Shown piece by piece: positions 28,718 to 40,452 of a stretch of DNA of 64,000 nucleotides. Origin of the DNA: an endosymbiont of Escarpia spicata (lineage in GTDB: Bacteria > Pseudomonadota > Gammaproteobacteria > Chromatiales > Chromatiaceae). The notes beneath the pieces were generated by a model. It was not told where the DNA came from. It did not search any database and saw only the letters and a list, made by a program, of their open reading frames with translations. The stretch's first letter is position 1; each line of letters opens with the position of its first letter. The DNA lies in NCBI GenBank assembly GCA_003349915.1, contig QFXE01000021.1:186001-250000 (forward strand). The letters run 5' to 3'. Made by a program: the position numbers and the translations under genes.

Positions 28718-30682
28718 GTGGCGGTGCCGATCTGTCTCTACTACCTCTCCTCGTTCACCCCCGATGAACGCCCGACCCTGGAACAGATGCTGCCGCCCCA
28801 GGACCAGGACAGACTGGAAGAGATCCGGACAATCTTCGGTATCGAACCGAACCGGATGATCATCGGCATCAAACCGGAGGCGGAACCCGACAGTATCGGC
28901 AGGTTGAAGCAACAGATCAGTGCCATCGACGATGTTGCCGATGTCATGCAAATCTCCATCGAAGGGCAAAATGCCCGTCTGCTTCTCATCAACATCAGCG
29001 CCGGCAATTCAACCATGCAGGCGGCACACCGACTCGAAAAGGCGATAGCGGCATTGACTGCAGCGTTTGCCGATACCATCACCGCGACTATCGGCACACC
29101 ACAGATTCGGGTCGCATCCTGGCAGGGTGCCTACGAGGATATAAGAGACATCCTGCCCTGGCTCCTGATCTCGGTGACACTGATCCCCTATCTCTTCTTC
29201 AGAAGCCTGAGCGCCTTGCTCTTTCCACTCTTTGTCGCCAGCATCTCCTGCACCCTTATCCTGCTTCTGGTACAACACTTTGAGCGAAACACAGGGCTGA
29301 TTGCGGTGGTACTCATCCCTATCGTCTGGTCCATTGCAACCCTCGATGCCATCCATCTGATCGACCGCACAGTCCGCCTTGCGGGCAAGCGCAATACTTT
29401 TTTCCCAAGCGTTGAAATTCGTGCGTTGGCCCATCCCTGCCTGTTGACCAGTCTCACCACCGCCGGTGCACTGCTCATATTGGCGCTACAGGAGGATTCA
29501 CCCTTACTGCATGATCTGGGGATCTGGGCAGGCATTGGCGCGCTACTGGCCTATCTGCTGACTTTTGTTACCGGAACACTTTTTCTCTCTACCGGGATCA
29601 GGTATCGACCCGTCCCAAACTGGCCAAGATATCTTGCGCTGCAGGCAGTCCGCTATTCACAACACCATGCAAAGCGGGTCCTGACAGCATGGGTCATCCT
29701 CCTCTGCCTCGCCCTTTCAGGACTGCCGTCACTGCAACTGACAGTACGCTTTCCAAGCCTTTTTCACCCGTCCCATACACTTGAAGAGGAGATCGACAAA
29801 CTTGCCGCGATGAGTGGAACTGACCTGCGGCCCATAGACGTTTTCATCGAGGCCATAGATGAGCCAGGCGCAGACAGGATGGCTCTCCTGAATGCAGCCA
29901 GGGCATTAAGGAACTACGCAAAAACATGGCCCGAGACAAAAATGGTTCTGCCGTTTGCGGGAGGACTGGAAACAGCTACGGCGTCGAAACCCGGTACAGA
30001 AGAAGCAGCGCTCTCAGACTGGTTCAAACCCGACAGCACCACCGCACGGGTGCAGCTACATTTCGCCCCCCACTCATTCCAACGGCACAGCGAACTCATC
30101 GATTGGCTGAGACATTTCGACCGCACGGTATTGTCTCACCACCGACTCTGGTTCGGCGGCACTGGTTACGACTACCATCGCATGGAACAACTGGGCGCCA
30201 AAGCGGGCATGATGGGTCTGATCGGATCACTGGCGATCATCATGGCAACCCTTCTCTGGACCTTTCGTGGCAACACAGACATTTTTGTACCGGCGTTGAT
30301 CGCTCTGCTGCTGCCAGCCATGCTGATTGGCGGGATAATGGGCCATGCAGGCATCCCCTGGAGCTTGGGCATGATGCTCCTGCCGGTCATCTATATCGGC
30401 CTGGCGGTGGACTACACCCTGCATCTGCTATGGCCGTTACGGCATAGCAAACGCTCTCTCCAGAGACGGCTGCAGAGCAGCGCTTTGCGGGCCGGCCCGG
30501 CGCTACTGGCGACCACCGCCGTTATTGCCACCTGCACGGCGGCACTCTCCCAGTCGGCCATTCAGGTCAACAGGGAACTCGGCGGCCTGTTGGCAGTGGG
30601 TCTCACTCTCGCGCTGCTGTGCAGCCTCACCCTTACACCGGCGATTATCAGGCTTTGGAGACACAGATCAGTTCAATACTGA
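28718..30682 (+). CDS. RND/MMPL-type membrane exporter
   Basis: 654 aa with about 11 or 12 transmembrane helices in the RND pattern: a long periplasmic loop after the first helix, a 5-helix block (about 145-300), a second loop (about 345-490) and a 5-helix block to the end (LPAMLIGGIMGHAGIPWSLGMMLLPVIYIGLAVDYTLHLL). The conserved VDYTLH and DAIHLID stretches are those of MMPL-like exporters. The frame is open but has no start codon for 35 codons before GTG 28718; that stretch reads NWLIWFGRITAIVAVPI and would complete helix 1, so the true start may be non-canonical or masked by a small indel. It starts 86 bp after argA. Substrate unknown. Confidence 0.8.
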   Translation: MAVPICLYYLSSFTPDERPTLEQMLPPQDQDRLEEIRTIFGIEPNRMIIGIKPEAEPDSIGRLKQQISAIDDVADVMQISIEGQNARLLLINISAGNSTMQAAHRLEKAIAALTAAFADTITATIGTPQIRVASWQGAYEDIRDILPWLLISVTLIPYLFFRSLSALLFPLFVASISCTLILLLVQHFERNTGLIAVVLIPIVWSIATLDAIHLIDRTVRLAGKRNTFFPSVEIRALAHPCLLTSLTTAGALLILALQEDSPLLHDLGIWAGIGALLAYLLTFVTGTLFLSTGIRYRPVPNWPRYLALQAVRYSQHHAKRVLTAWVILLCLALSGLPSLQLTVRFPSLFHPSHTLEEEIDKLAAMSGTDLRPIDVFIEAIDEPGADRMALLNAARALRNYAKTWPETKMVLPFAGGLETATASKPGTEEAALSDWFKPDSTTARVQLHFAPHSFQRHSELIDWLRHFDRTVLSHHRLWFGGTGYDYHRMEQLGAKAGMMGLIGSLAIIMATLLWTFRGNTDIFVPALIALLLPAMLIGGIMGHAGIPWSLGMMLLPVIYIGLAVDYTLHLLWPLRHSKRSLQRRLQSSALRAGPALLATTAVIATCTAALSQSAIQVNRELGGLLAVGLTLALLCSLTLTPAIIRLWRHRSVQY

Positions 30683-31409
30683 CCCGCAGGATTTCCGCGC
30701 CAGCCCCGTTCGGTTTGATCGTCAGCACCACGGTCGGTGCGCCTCCACCCGCCAGAAAGGCATTGACGATGGTGCTATAGAGATCTGCATGAGCAGTCAC
30801 AACGCCATCCACTTCATAAACGAGGGTGTTCTCCATATCCTGCGGCACCACAATGCCTTCATCGGCAAAGAGATTGCCTGCTGATGTGCCGGTGACGACC
30901 AGCCTGAATCGCAGGTGATAGGTAAAACCTGCAAGGGTCGCTTTGATCTCTTTGCGGTAGGTGCCTGCAACAGGAAAACCCTCCCCATTGCCGAAGCTGC
31001 CATTGTTAAACCCGGCAGCACAGATACCGGCATTGCCGAACTGGTAGTACTGGGCAAGCGTCAAGGCCGTCATACCCACATCACCCGGCGCCACCATATC
31101 GACATTGTCCGCCGGATTCCAAAACGCATCCAGACCACACTTCTTTGAATAAATATCCGGGTCACCACCATCCCAGGGCACATCGAGATAGACGAGCGCG
31201 CCATTCAGCAATACATTTTTCAGTTCATCGAGGGTTGTCTGGTCGGCCAGGATATCCTGCGTGGGACAGGGCGCCACATCGGGTTTGTCCACAGTCGTCA
31301 ACGCAATCGTGGTGCTGACCGTGCCATCGTCTGAGTCGGTAAATGGGCAACCACCGACCAACAGAAAGGCCAGCCCAACAAGTAAAAAACGCAGTTTGAT
31401 CCAATGCAT
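30648..31409 (-). CDS. Lipoprotein of unknown function
   Basis: 253 aa with a lipoprotein signal (LRFLLVGLAFLLVGGC; lipobox VGGC, Cys21). The mature protein has several cysteines (VAPCPTQD, SKKCGLDAF, GICAAGFN, LICVSKA) that could form disulfides, and Gly/Asn-rich loops. It is probably anchored to the outer-membrane inner face. Its 3' end overlaps, tail to tail, 35 bases of the exporter gene. No family recognised; no operon partner. Confidence 0.75.
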   Translation of the reverse strand: MHWIKLRFLLVGLAFLLVGGCPFTDSDDGTVSTTIALTTVDKPDVAPCPTQDILADQTTLDELKNVLLNGALVYLDVPWDGGDPDIYSKKCGLDAFWNPADNVDMVAPGDVGMTALTLAQYYQFGNAGICAAGFNNGSFGNGEGFPVAGTYRKEIKATLAGFTYHLRFRLVVTGTSAGNLFADEGIVVPQDMENTLVYEVDGVVTAHADLYSTIVNAFLAGGGAPTVVLTIKPNGAGAEILRVSIELICVSKA

Positions 31410-31553
31410 GATTCATCCCCAATGGTTAGTTGCTACGACTATCAATGCCTCCCTTGGCAGATCCAACTCCAGGATTCAGTTTGTATCGGCTTAGAAGCCT
31501 CTATTCGTCACGGGTATACTGTCAGTATATGCCAGAATCGAAAGAGGGTTTGA

Positions 31554-32600
31554 CCACTGCTTTCTCCACGCCTAAGCCTTCCCGCCGCCCTGCTGGCAGT
31601 ACTGCTGCTCTCCAGTTGCACCAGTATTGGATACTATGCGCAATCGATCCAGGGACACCTGGATCTGTTGCAGCGCACTAAGCCAATCAGCAATCTGCTG
31701 GCGAATCCACAGACTGATCCGCAACTGAAGCAAAGGCTTCAGCTGACTGAAACCCTAAGGGACTTTGCAAGCCAAACACTGAAACTGCCGGAGAACGAGA
31801 GCTATCGCAGTTATGCCGATCTACAGCGCAAGGCTGTGGTGTGGAGCGTGGTGGCCGCACCGGAGTTCTCTGTCCACCCAAAGCAGTGGTGTTACCCCAT
31901 AGTGGGTTGCGCCAGCTACCGTGGATATTTCAGCAAAACCGAGGCGACAACCTACGCCAGTCAACTAAGGGGCGAAGGGCTGGATGCCACTATCGTCGAT
32001 GTACCCGCCTACTCAACCCTCGGCTGGTTCGACGATCCATTGCCCAGCACAGTGATCCATTGGCCGGAAACCAGCCTCGCACAACTCATATTCCACGAAC
32101 TGGCCCATCAGCAACTCTATCTGCAGGGAGACAGCGCCTTCAACGAAGCCTTTGCCACCGCGGTGGCCCAGCTAGGCGTGGATCAGTGGCTGCGCACGAA
32201 GCAGAAAACCACCTCGGCCTGGCAACAACAGCAGTTTCGGCATCAGGAATTCACAGCCCTCCTGCTGCAGACCCGCAACGCACTGAAAACACTCTATGGA
32301 TTGGAGATGACGGAATCTGAAATGCGCAACCGCAAGGCCGGGCTGTTCACCCAATTACGCCAGGACTATCAGCAGCTGAAACAGCGCTGGAATGGCCTCG
32401 GGCGTTACGACCGCTGGTTTGACAAGCCCATCAACAATGCCTCTCTGGCACAAATTGCCACCTATTATCGACTGGTACCCGGCTTTCTCGACCTCTTTGA
32501 ACAGCAAAACCAGGACTGGAACGCCTTCTATCAGGCCTGCGCCACACTCTCCCGTTTGCCTGAAACAGAACGGCTGGCACGCCTGACTGAAAAGCTGTAG
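31554..32600 (+). CDS. Aminopeptidase-like lipoprotein (PF10023 type), N-terminus irregular
   Basis: The core (from TTG 31668, 310 aa) contains the metal motif FHELAHQQLY (HExxH-like HELAH, near residue 142) and a downstream FNEAFATAVAQLG glutamate, as in the uncharacterised aminopeptidase family. Just upstream in the same frame is a lipoprotein leader (LSLPAALLAVLLLSSCTSIGYYAQ, lipobox LSSC) that clearly belongs to the protein, but no ATG, GTG or TTG opens that frame after the TGA at 31551. A ribosome-site-like AAAGAGGG lies at 31541-31548 before a TTG in another frame. So a small indel near 31550-31600 or a non-canonical start is likely. Start coordinate is the beginning of the open frame. 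Confidence 0.7.
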   Translation, partial: PLLSPRLSLPAALLAVLLLSSCTSIGYYAQSIQGHLDLLQRTKPISNLLANPQTDPQLKQRLQLTETLRDFASQTLKLPENESYRSYADLQRKAVVWSVVAAPEFSVHPKQWCYPIVGCASYRGYFSKTEATTYASQLRGEGLDATIVDVPAYSTLGWFDDPLPSTVIHWPETSLAQLIFHELAHQQLYLQGDSAFNEAFATAVAQLGVDQWLRTKQKTTSAWQQQQFRHQEFTALLLQTRNALKTLYGLEMTESEMRNRKAGLFTQLRQDYQQLKQRWNGLGRYDRWFDKPINNASLAQIATYYRLVPGFLDLFEQQNQDWNAFYQACATLSRLPETERLARLTEKL

Positions 32601-32718
32601 GCCGGGTCATGCTTGCGAATCCAGCAGGTTACCGCCCATGTGTCACACAGTTTTACAGATATTCCTCACCACAACGCTTAATATGCCCGCATCGATAATT
32701 GTATTAGCTGATACTAAA

Positions 32719-33102
32719 ATGGCGCAGAGAAAGATCAAAAGCAGCCGCTGGCTGAAGTCATTTTTGACTACCCAGATCGGCGTCCCTCCTGAGCATCTCC
32801 CCCTTGTTCAAGGCGGTGTGGAGTATTGGGTCACGCTCAACAATTGGGGTGAAAAGAAATTATCACCCCCAGTATGGCGATTTGTCCAGACTGCCTGGGA
32901 ACAAAAACGCCTGCAAGCCAAGAAGAAAGCCGCAAAGTGCCTGCTGAATGCATCAAGGCAAACATTGATTCATGCTGTTGAAGCCGGGACTGACTCCCAT
33001 CTCACATTCCTGGAAGGCCTGATTTTGAAAAACGGCCTTGCCACACTGGACGAGAAAGAAGGCAGGAGAATTCTGGCTGAGATCTCCAGCAGCCAGGGGT
33101 GA
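32719..33102 (+). CDS. Conserved-looking protein of unknown function
   Basis: 127 aa from ATG 32719 (MAQRKIKSSRWLKSFLT); the open frame begins 27 codons earlier but that part looks random. Strongly basic, helical C-terminal half (QKRLQAKKKAAKCLLNASRQTLIHAVEAG). No domain recognised. It ends 45 bp before the antiparallel hybrid-kinase gene. Confidence 0.4.
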   Translation: MAQRKIKSSRWLKSFLTTQIGVPPEHLPLVQGGVEYWVTLNNWGEKKLSPPVWRFVQTAWEQKRLQAKKKAAKCLLNASRQTLIHAVEAGTDSHLTFLEGLILKNGLATLDEKEGRRILAEISSSQG

Positions 33103-33147
33103 GGCCCAAAATCTGCAGGATTAGGCATGTCGCTCTTCCCAGTCACG

Positions 33148-36156
<3,009 letters not shown>

Positions 36157-36206
36157 TTTATCACCGTCCTGCTCGCGTATCTGGCATTATCTGAAATCAC
36201 TTGGTC

Positions 36207-39200
36207 CTAAAGTCTTGCCTGGTGCTTTTTGAAGTTCTCCGCCTGCTCGAATATCTCCCTGTAAACCTCGTCCCGGTCGACGGGAGGATAGCCGTGCACT
36301 GCAAGCAATATGATCAGGTCAACCTTCAGCTCAGCCTTGATATCATCACGCCGATTCCAGTCTGTATACCTGGCCTTATCCTCAACGACGATTTTAACCG
36401 CTTTGGACAAAGCAATAAGTTTATCTTCCGGGTACTCAAAATCGTATTTGACAGCCAGTCCCTTGAGAATGTCGTAGAAAGCTTTTTCTTCGAAGTCTAT
36501 GCCCAGATCGGCGAATGATTCTTTCTCTTTCTTCAGGGCCTGTAGCAAGTCGATGATTTCGTCAGTGAAGTCTTCCAGGACGTTGCTGACCAACACGTCA
36601 TCCTCTTTGCGTTCATTGTAGCTATCGACAAGCGCCTTGAGCTTCTCTGAGAAGTCCGTGCCCTTGGTTTTGTTGACCTTCCTGAAGTCGTCAATCGCCC
36701 TGGCGAGCAGCTGTTGAAGCAGCTTTATCCTGGTATTGGGCAGTTTTATCTTTTCGATCTTGGCCAGATAGTCATCATCGAAGATGTCGGTTGCGCCAGC
36801 GGAGTCTTCGCCCACCCTGAAGACCTCTGCCACCCCATCGGCCTTTAGCGCCTCGGTAATCATCTCCCGTACCCTGGCGTTCATCTGTGCGGTATCCGGC
36901 GCATTACCTTTGGTGAGTTTGAAGACAATGGAGCGAATGGCAAGGTAAAAATAAATCTGGTCCCGCTCGGCCTGCTTCAGCGCTTCAGAACCGCTGCAGA
37001 TGTCATAGGCGGCCTTCAGGCGTTTGACCAGATGCATGAAGCGCTTTTCGATCTTGTCGGTGATCTGCGCATACTCTGCCGCCATATTGAGACAGTTGAG
37101 CTGCTCCAGCGGACTGCCCCGGTGATAGGGCGTTGCATCAAACTTGTGGAACAGCTTGTTCAGCAGATCCAGGTGATCGCGCACCACGATGACCGACTGC
37201 TCGATCTCCTCGATATTCTGTTTGTCGGCCTTGTTGTAGTGCGCCAAGGCGAGGCTCATCTGCTTCTTGATGCCGATGTAATCGACCACCAGCCCTCTCT
37301 CTTTGCCCTCGAACTTGCGGTTCACCCGCGAGATGGTCTGGATCAGGTTGTGGCGCTGGATGGGCTTGTCGATATAGATGGTATCGAGGAAGGGCACATC
37401 AAAGCCGGTGAGCCACATATCCACCACGATGGCGATTTTAAAGTTGGACTTGGCATTCTTGAACTGCCGGTCCAGTTCCTTGCGGTACTCCTGATTGCCC
37501 AGCAGGTCGTAGAGTTTCTTCGGGTCATCCTTGCCCCGCGTCATGACCATCTTCACCCGTTGCATGGGAAGAGTCTCGCCCCTGGTAGAAGAACGGATCT
37601 TTTGCTCCCTCTCCCCCTGGGAGAGGGCCGGGGTGAGGGCCCTATAAATTTCTTCCAATACCACTTCTGTTTCCGTCAACACTTGTCCGTTATCAAACCG
37701 AAGCATGCGAATACCTCGTTGATTCAATGCCCTAGTTCGTTGCTGATCAGCTTCCTTCTGTCCTTCTTCAAAATGCTGCCCACCATCCAGCTCAACGGCA
37801 AGCTTCTGCTCATGACAGTAGAAATCAAGGATGTAATCGCCGACGGGGTGCTGTCGACGAAACTTGGCATTGGCGACTTGACGATTGCGCAGTGCACACC
37901 ACATCAGCTTCTCGGCGTCTGTTTGATTGCGTCGAAGTTCACGGGCCAGTTTGATGAGTTCAGGGCGGCGTGAAAGTTCTTTTCCCTCACCCAAACCCTC
38001 TCCCTGGGGGAGAGGGCTTTTAGCATTCCACTGCGGGCGAAGGGCAATCAGTTCTTGCCAGAATGCATAGGCAATCCCCCGCTTGCTGCACACGAACATC
38101 ACCTTGCCCTTGAGGGTCGACCCTTCCCCCACCCGCGTCTCGTAGTGCTGCACGAAATCTGCGGCCAGCGCCTTGATGCGGTCCGGGTCACCCAGGATGG
38201 AGTTCATCTGAGCACTGGCCTTCTTGCTCTCCTCGATCTGGTAGTCGCTGGCCCCATCTTCCGCGCACTGCGCATAGTAGGCTTCGATATCTTCCAGCTT
38301 GGCATTGTCGAGCACCACCTTGGCGGCACGCCCCTCATAGACAATGCGCACGGTGATGCCATCCTTTACCGATTCGGTCATGGTGTAGGCATCCACCACC
38401 TCACCAAACACATCCAGCGTGGCATCGATGGGTGTGCCGGTAAAGCCAACATAGGTCGCATTGGGCAGGGAATCGTGCAGGTACTTGGCGAAACCATAGC
38501 TGCGATGTACGCCCTTTTCGGTCACGCGCACCTTCTGGTCGAGGTTGACCTGGCTGCGGTGGGCCTCGTCGGAGATGCAGATCACGTTGTCGCGTTCGGT
38601 GAGCAACTCGGTGTCTTCAGTGAACTTGTGGATGGTGGTGAGGAACACGCCACCGCTGTTGCGCCCCTTGAGCAGTTCACGCAGTTGAGAACGGCTCTCC
38701 ACACTGATCACCGTCTGGTCGCCGATATAACCCTTGGCGTTGGTGAATTGGCCCGAAAGCTGGTCATCCAGATCAGTGCGGTCGGTAATCAGCACGATGG
38801 TCGGGCTTTCAAAATCGACACTCTTCATCAACAGCCGGGTCAGGAACAGCATGGTGAAGCTCTTGCCGCAGCCTGTGGCCCCGAAGTAGGTGCCGCCCTT
38901 GCCGTCGCCCTCCGGCTTACGGTGTAGCTTGATGTTCCAGTAGAGCTTGTTCGCCGCATAGAACTGCGGATAGCGACAGACCACCTTGACCTCCTGCTTG
39001 GAGACATCGGGGAAGTAGATAAAGTGGCGGATCACCTGCCGCAGGCGGTCCTTGTCGAACAGCCCCTGGATCATGGTGTGCAGGGCGTTGATGCCATCCT
39101 GCTCGATGGTCTCATCGCCGGTCACCTTGCGCCAGGTGTAGAAATAGTCGTAGGGCGCAAACAGCGACCCCATGCGCGAATTGACCCCATCGCTGATCAC

Positions 39201-39857
39201 ACACAGGGCGTTGTACTTCATCAGTTCGGGAATATCGCGGGCATAGCGGGTGGTGAGCTGCACCCAGGCGTCGTGGATGGTCGCCTCTTCCCGGATCGCA
39301 CTCTTGAACTCGAACACCACCAGCGGCAGACCGTTGATGTAGAGAATCCCATCGGGGATGCGCTTCTCGCTGCCCTCGATCTCCAACTGATTGACGATCT
39401 TGTAGATGTTCCTGTCGACTCCATAACCGGCCGACCCTTCCGCAATAATGGACTCAAGCTCGCCTTCACGGGGAAGACGCTGCTCGGGCAGCCCCGAATA
39501 GTCGATAAGCTGGATGTACAGATCCTTCCGGCTACGATGATTATTTTCATTGGCAGAAGGCTCCCGCTTGAGCAGGAAACCGTCGGCGACCAGTTTATGA
39601 ATGGTTTTATTGGAGTCGTAGAGATCAGCGGGAGAGAGTGATTCCAGACGGCGGATGATCGAATCTATCTCAGCTTCGGTAAGGTTGTCCCTGGCGTATC
39701 GCTCGGCCAGATAGGCTCGCAGATCGCCCTTGATCAACACCTCGCTGGCCTGTCGGGTAATCGAGCCGCCCTTGTGGTGCGGGTATCCCAGCCCTTCCAG
39801 CAGGGTGATGATCGCCTGTTCCAGTTTTTCTTCCGTGAATTTGTTCATCGTTGCCAA
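36207..39857 (-). CDS. hsdR: Type I restriction enzyme R subunit with an inserted DUF559 nuclease domain
   Basis: 1216 aa, about 130 longer than usual. N-terminal PD-(D/E)XK nuclease near 165-190 (RIPDGILYINGLPLVVFEFKSA), SF2 helicase motor with Walker A near 326 (GATGCGKSF) and DEAH-box near 430 (CISDEAHRSQ), then motif-VI side KMVMTRGKDDPKKLY, IVVDMWLTGFDVPFLDT and QTISRVNRKFEGKERG. Between RPQWNAK (about 606) and LPMQRVKMVMTRG lies an in-frame insert of about 137 residues: SPLPQGEGLGEG, a DUF559 domain (GDYILDFYCHEQKLAVELDGGQH...), then ALTPALSQGERE. In uninterrupted homologues these flanks are close together. The frame stays open, so the protein may be functional if the linker tolerates the domain. 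Works with HsdM and HsdS, both damaged here. Confidence 0.93.
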   Translation of the reverse strand: MATMNKFTEEKLEQAIITLLEGLGYPHHKGGSITRQASEVLIKGDLRAYLAERYARDNLTEAEIDSIIRRLESLSPADLYDSNKTIHKLVADGFLLKREPSANENNHRSRKDLYIQLIDYSGLPEQRLPREGELESIIAEGSAGYGVDRNIYKIVNQLEIEGSEKRIPDGILYINGLPLVVFEFKSAIREEATIHDAWVQLTTRYARDIPELMKYNALCVISDGVNSRMGSLFAPYDYFYTWRKVTGDETIEQDGINALHTMIQGLFDKDRLRQVIRHFIYFPDVSKQEVKVVCRYPQFYAANKLYWNIKLHRKPEGDGKGGTYFGATGCGKSFTMLFLTRLLMKSVDFESPTIVLITDRTDLDDQLSGQFTNAKGYIGDQTVISVESRSQLRELLKGRNSGGVFLTTIHKFTEDTELLTERDNVICISDEAHRSQVNLDQKVRVTEKGVHRSYGFAKYLHDSLPNATYVGFTGTPIDATLDVFGEVVDAYTMTESVKDGITVRIVYEGRAAKVVLDNAKLEDIEAYYAQCAEDGASDYQIEESKKASAQMNSILGDPDRIKALAADFVQHYETRVGEGSTLKGKVMFVCSKRGIAYAFWQELIALRPQWNAKSPLPQGEGLGEGKELSRRPELIKLARELRRNQTDAEKLMWCALRNRQVANAKFRRQHPVGDYILDFYCHEQKLAVELDGGQHFEEGQKEADQQRTRALNQRGIRMLRFDNGQVLTETEVVLEEIYRALTPALSQGEREQKIRSSTRGETLPMQRVKMVMTRGKDDPKKLYDLLGNQEYRKELDRQFKNAKSNFKIAIVVDMWLTGFDVPFLDTIYIDKPIQRHNLIQTISRVNRKFEGKERGLVVDYIGIKKQMSLALAHYNKADKQNIEEIEQSVIVVRDHLDLLNKLFHKFDATPYHRGSPLEQLNCLNMAAEYAQITDKIEKRFMHLVKRLKAAYDICSGSEALKQAERDQIYFYLAIRSIVFKLTKGNAPDTAQMNARVREMITEALKADGVAEVFRVGEDSAGATDIFDDDYLAKIEKIKLPNTRIKLLQQLLARAIDDFRKVNKTKGTDFSEKLKALVDSYNERKEDDVLVSNVLEDFTDEIIDLLQALKKEKESFADLGIDFEEKAFYDILKGLAVKYDFEYPEDKLIALSKAVKIVVEDKARYTDWNRRDDIKAELKVDLIILLAVHGYPPVDRDEVYREIFEQAENFKKHQARL
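37607..38016 (-). mobile_element. DUF559 nuclease cassette bounded by inverted REP-like repeats, inserted in hsdR
   Basis: A 410-bp cassette. Its two ends are 33-bp inverted repeats of the form CCCTCTCCCCC-xx-GGGAGAGGG...GGGTGAGGG (37607-37639 and, reversed, 37984-38016). Between them is a Vsr-like DUF559 domain with DYILDFYCHEQKLAVELDGGQH (Asp...Glu-x-Asp) and LRNRQVANAKFRRQHPVGDY. DUF559 genes elsewhere are often flanked by this kind of palindrome, which reads in translation as PLPQGEGLGEG / PALSQGERE. Here the cassette is spliced into hsdR without stopping it. It lacks intein splice-junction motifs. Confidence 0.8.
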
Positions 39858-39865
39858 GCCTTATC

Positions 39866-39895
39866 GTAGGGTGTGGTGAGGAACGAACCGCACCG
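39866..39895 (+). repeat. hsd-locus REP (family B), copy 1
   Basis: GTAGGGTGTGGTGAGGAACG followed by AACCGCACCG, between hsdR and the RAYT gene. One of seven copies at the hsd locus. Confidence 0.85.
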
Positions 39896-39921
39896 ATCCC
39901 GCATTAACGCAATCACCATCC

Positions 39922-40449
39922 TTATTCACCCCAACGCCCTTCTCCGACATCACATCCCCAGTCATGGGGATAAATACCATTCTGAACGAAACGTTGAAAC
40001 GACGACCATGGCCAATCGATTACCCGCTCGGCCAATCCATGCTTGACAGGATTCCAATGGATATAATCCACATGGCGTCGAAAATCTTCCTCATCGCGAA
40101 TCTGATGCTCCCAAAACCGGCGTTGCCAGATACCACGCTCACCGCGACGATAGCGGCTTGCCGAGAGGGCTTCAGTTTTCGGCAAGGCGCGTGAAAATCC
40201 TGCCTTGATCAACGACCAACGGGTTTTGAAATCTGCATCACCTGGTGGCAACGTCCAAATTGCATGTAAATGCTCAGGAAGAATCACAATTGCATCGATT
40301 TGAAAAGGGTGATCCCCCTTCACCTTTCGAATAGTACTACGCAACAGATCGACCTGCTCCACCAATAATCGCTGATTGGTGCGTTGCTCCAGATTCACCG
40401 TAAAAAACCAACAAGCTCCGGGCGTATCAGGTCTTCGATAATTGGGCAT
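39922..40449 (-). CDS. REP-associated tyrosine transposase (RAYT, IS200/IS605-like)
   Basis: 175-aa Y1 HUH nuclease: YRRPDTPGACWFFTVNLEQR start, the HUH motif PEHLHAIW (H60, H62), the basic SLIKAGFSRALPK, and the catalytic tyrosine in VDYIHWNPVKHGL (Y129). This is the TnpA_REP pattern, the class that nicks and moves REP/BIME hairpins. It sits among seven copies of a 30-bp REP (GTAGGGTGTGGTGAGG...), most within 2.5 kb upstream, so it is very probably the enzyme of that family. Start at ATG 40449 (MPNYRRP); the upstream gene ends five bases earlier. Confidence 0.93.
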   Translation of the reverse strand: MPNYRRPDTPGACWFFTVNLEQRTNQRLLVEQVDLLRSTIRKVKGDHPFQIDAIVILPEHLHAIWTLPPGDADFKTRWSLIKAGFSRALPKTEALSASRYRRGERGIWQRRFWEHQIRDEEDFRRHVDYIHWNPVKHGLAERVIDWPWSSFQRFVQNGIYPHDWGCDVGEGRWGE

Positions 40450-40452
40450 TCG

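Noticed and set aside
38055-38927. 290-codon plus-strand open frame opposite hsdR
   Set aside because: Antisense shadow of the hsdR motor domain.
36207-39857. Intein in hsdR
   Set aside because: The insert has no Cys/Ser N-terminal junction, no HN-C/S/T C-terminal junction and no splicing blocks; it is bounded by REP repeats and carries a DUF559 domain.
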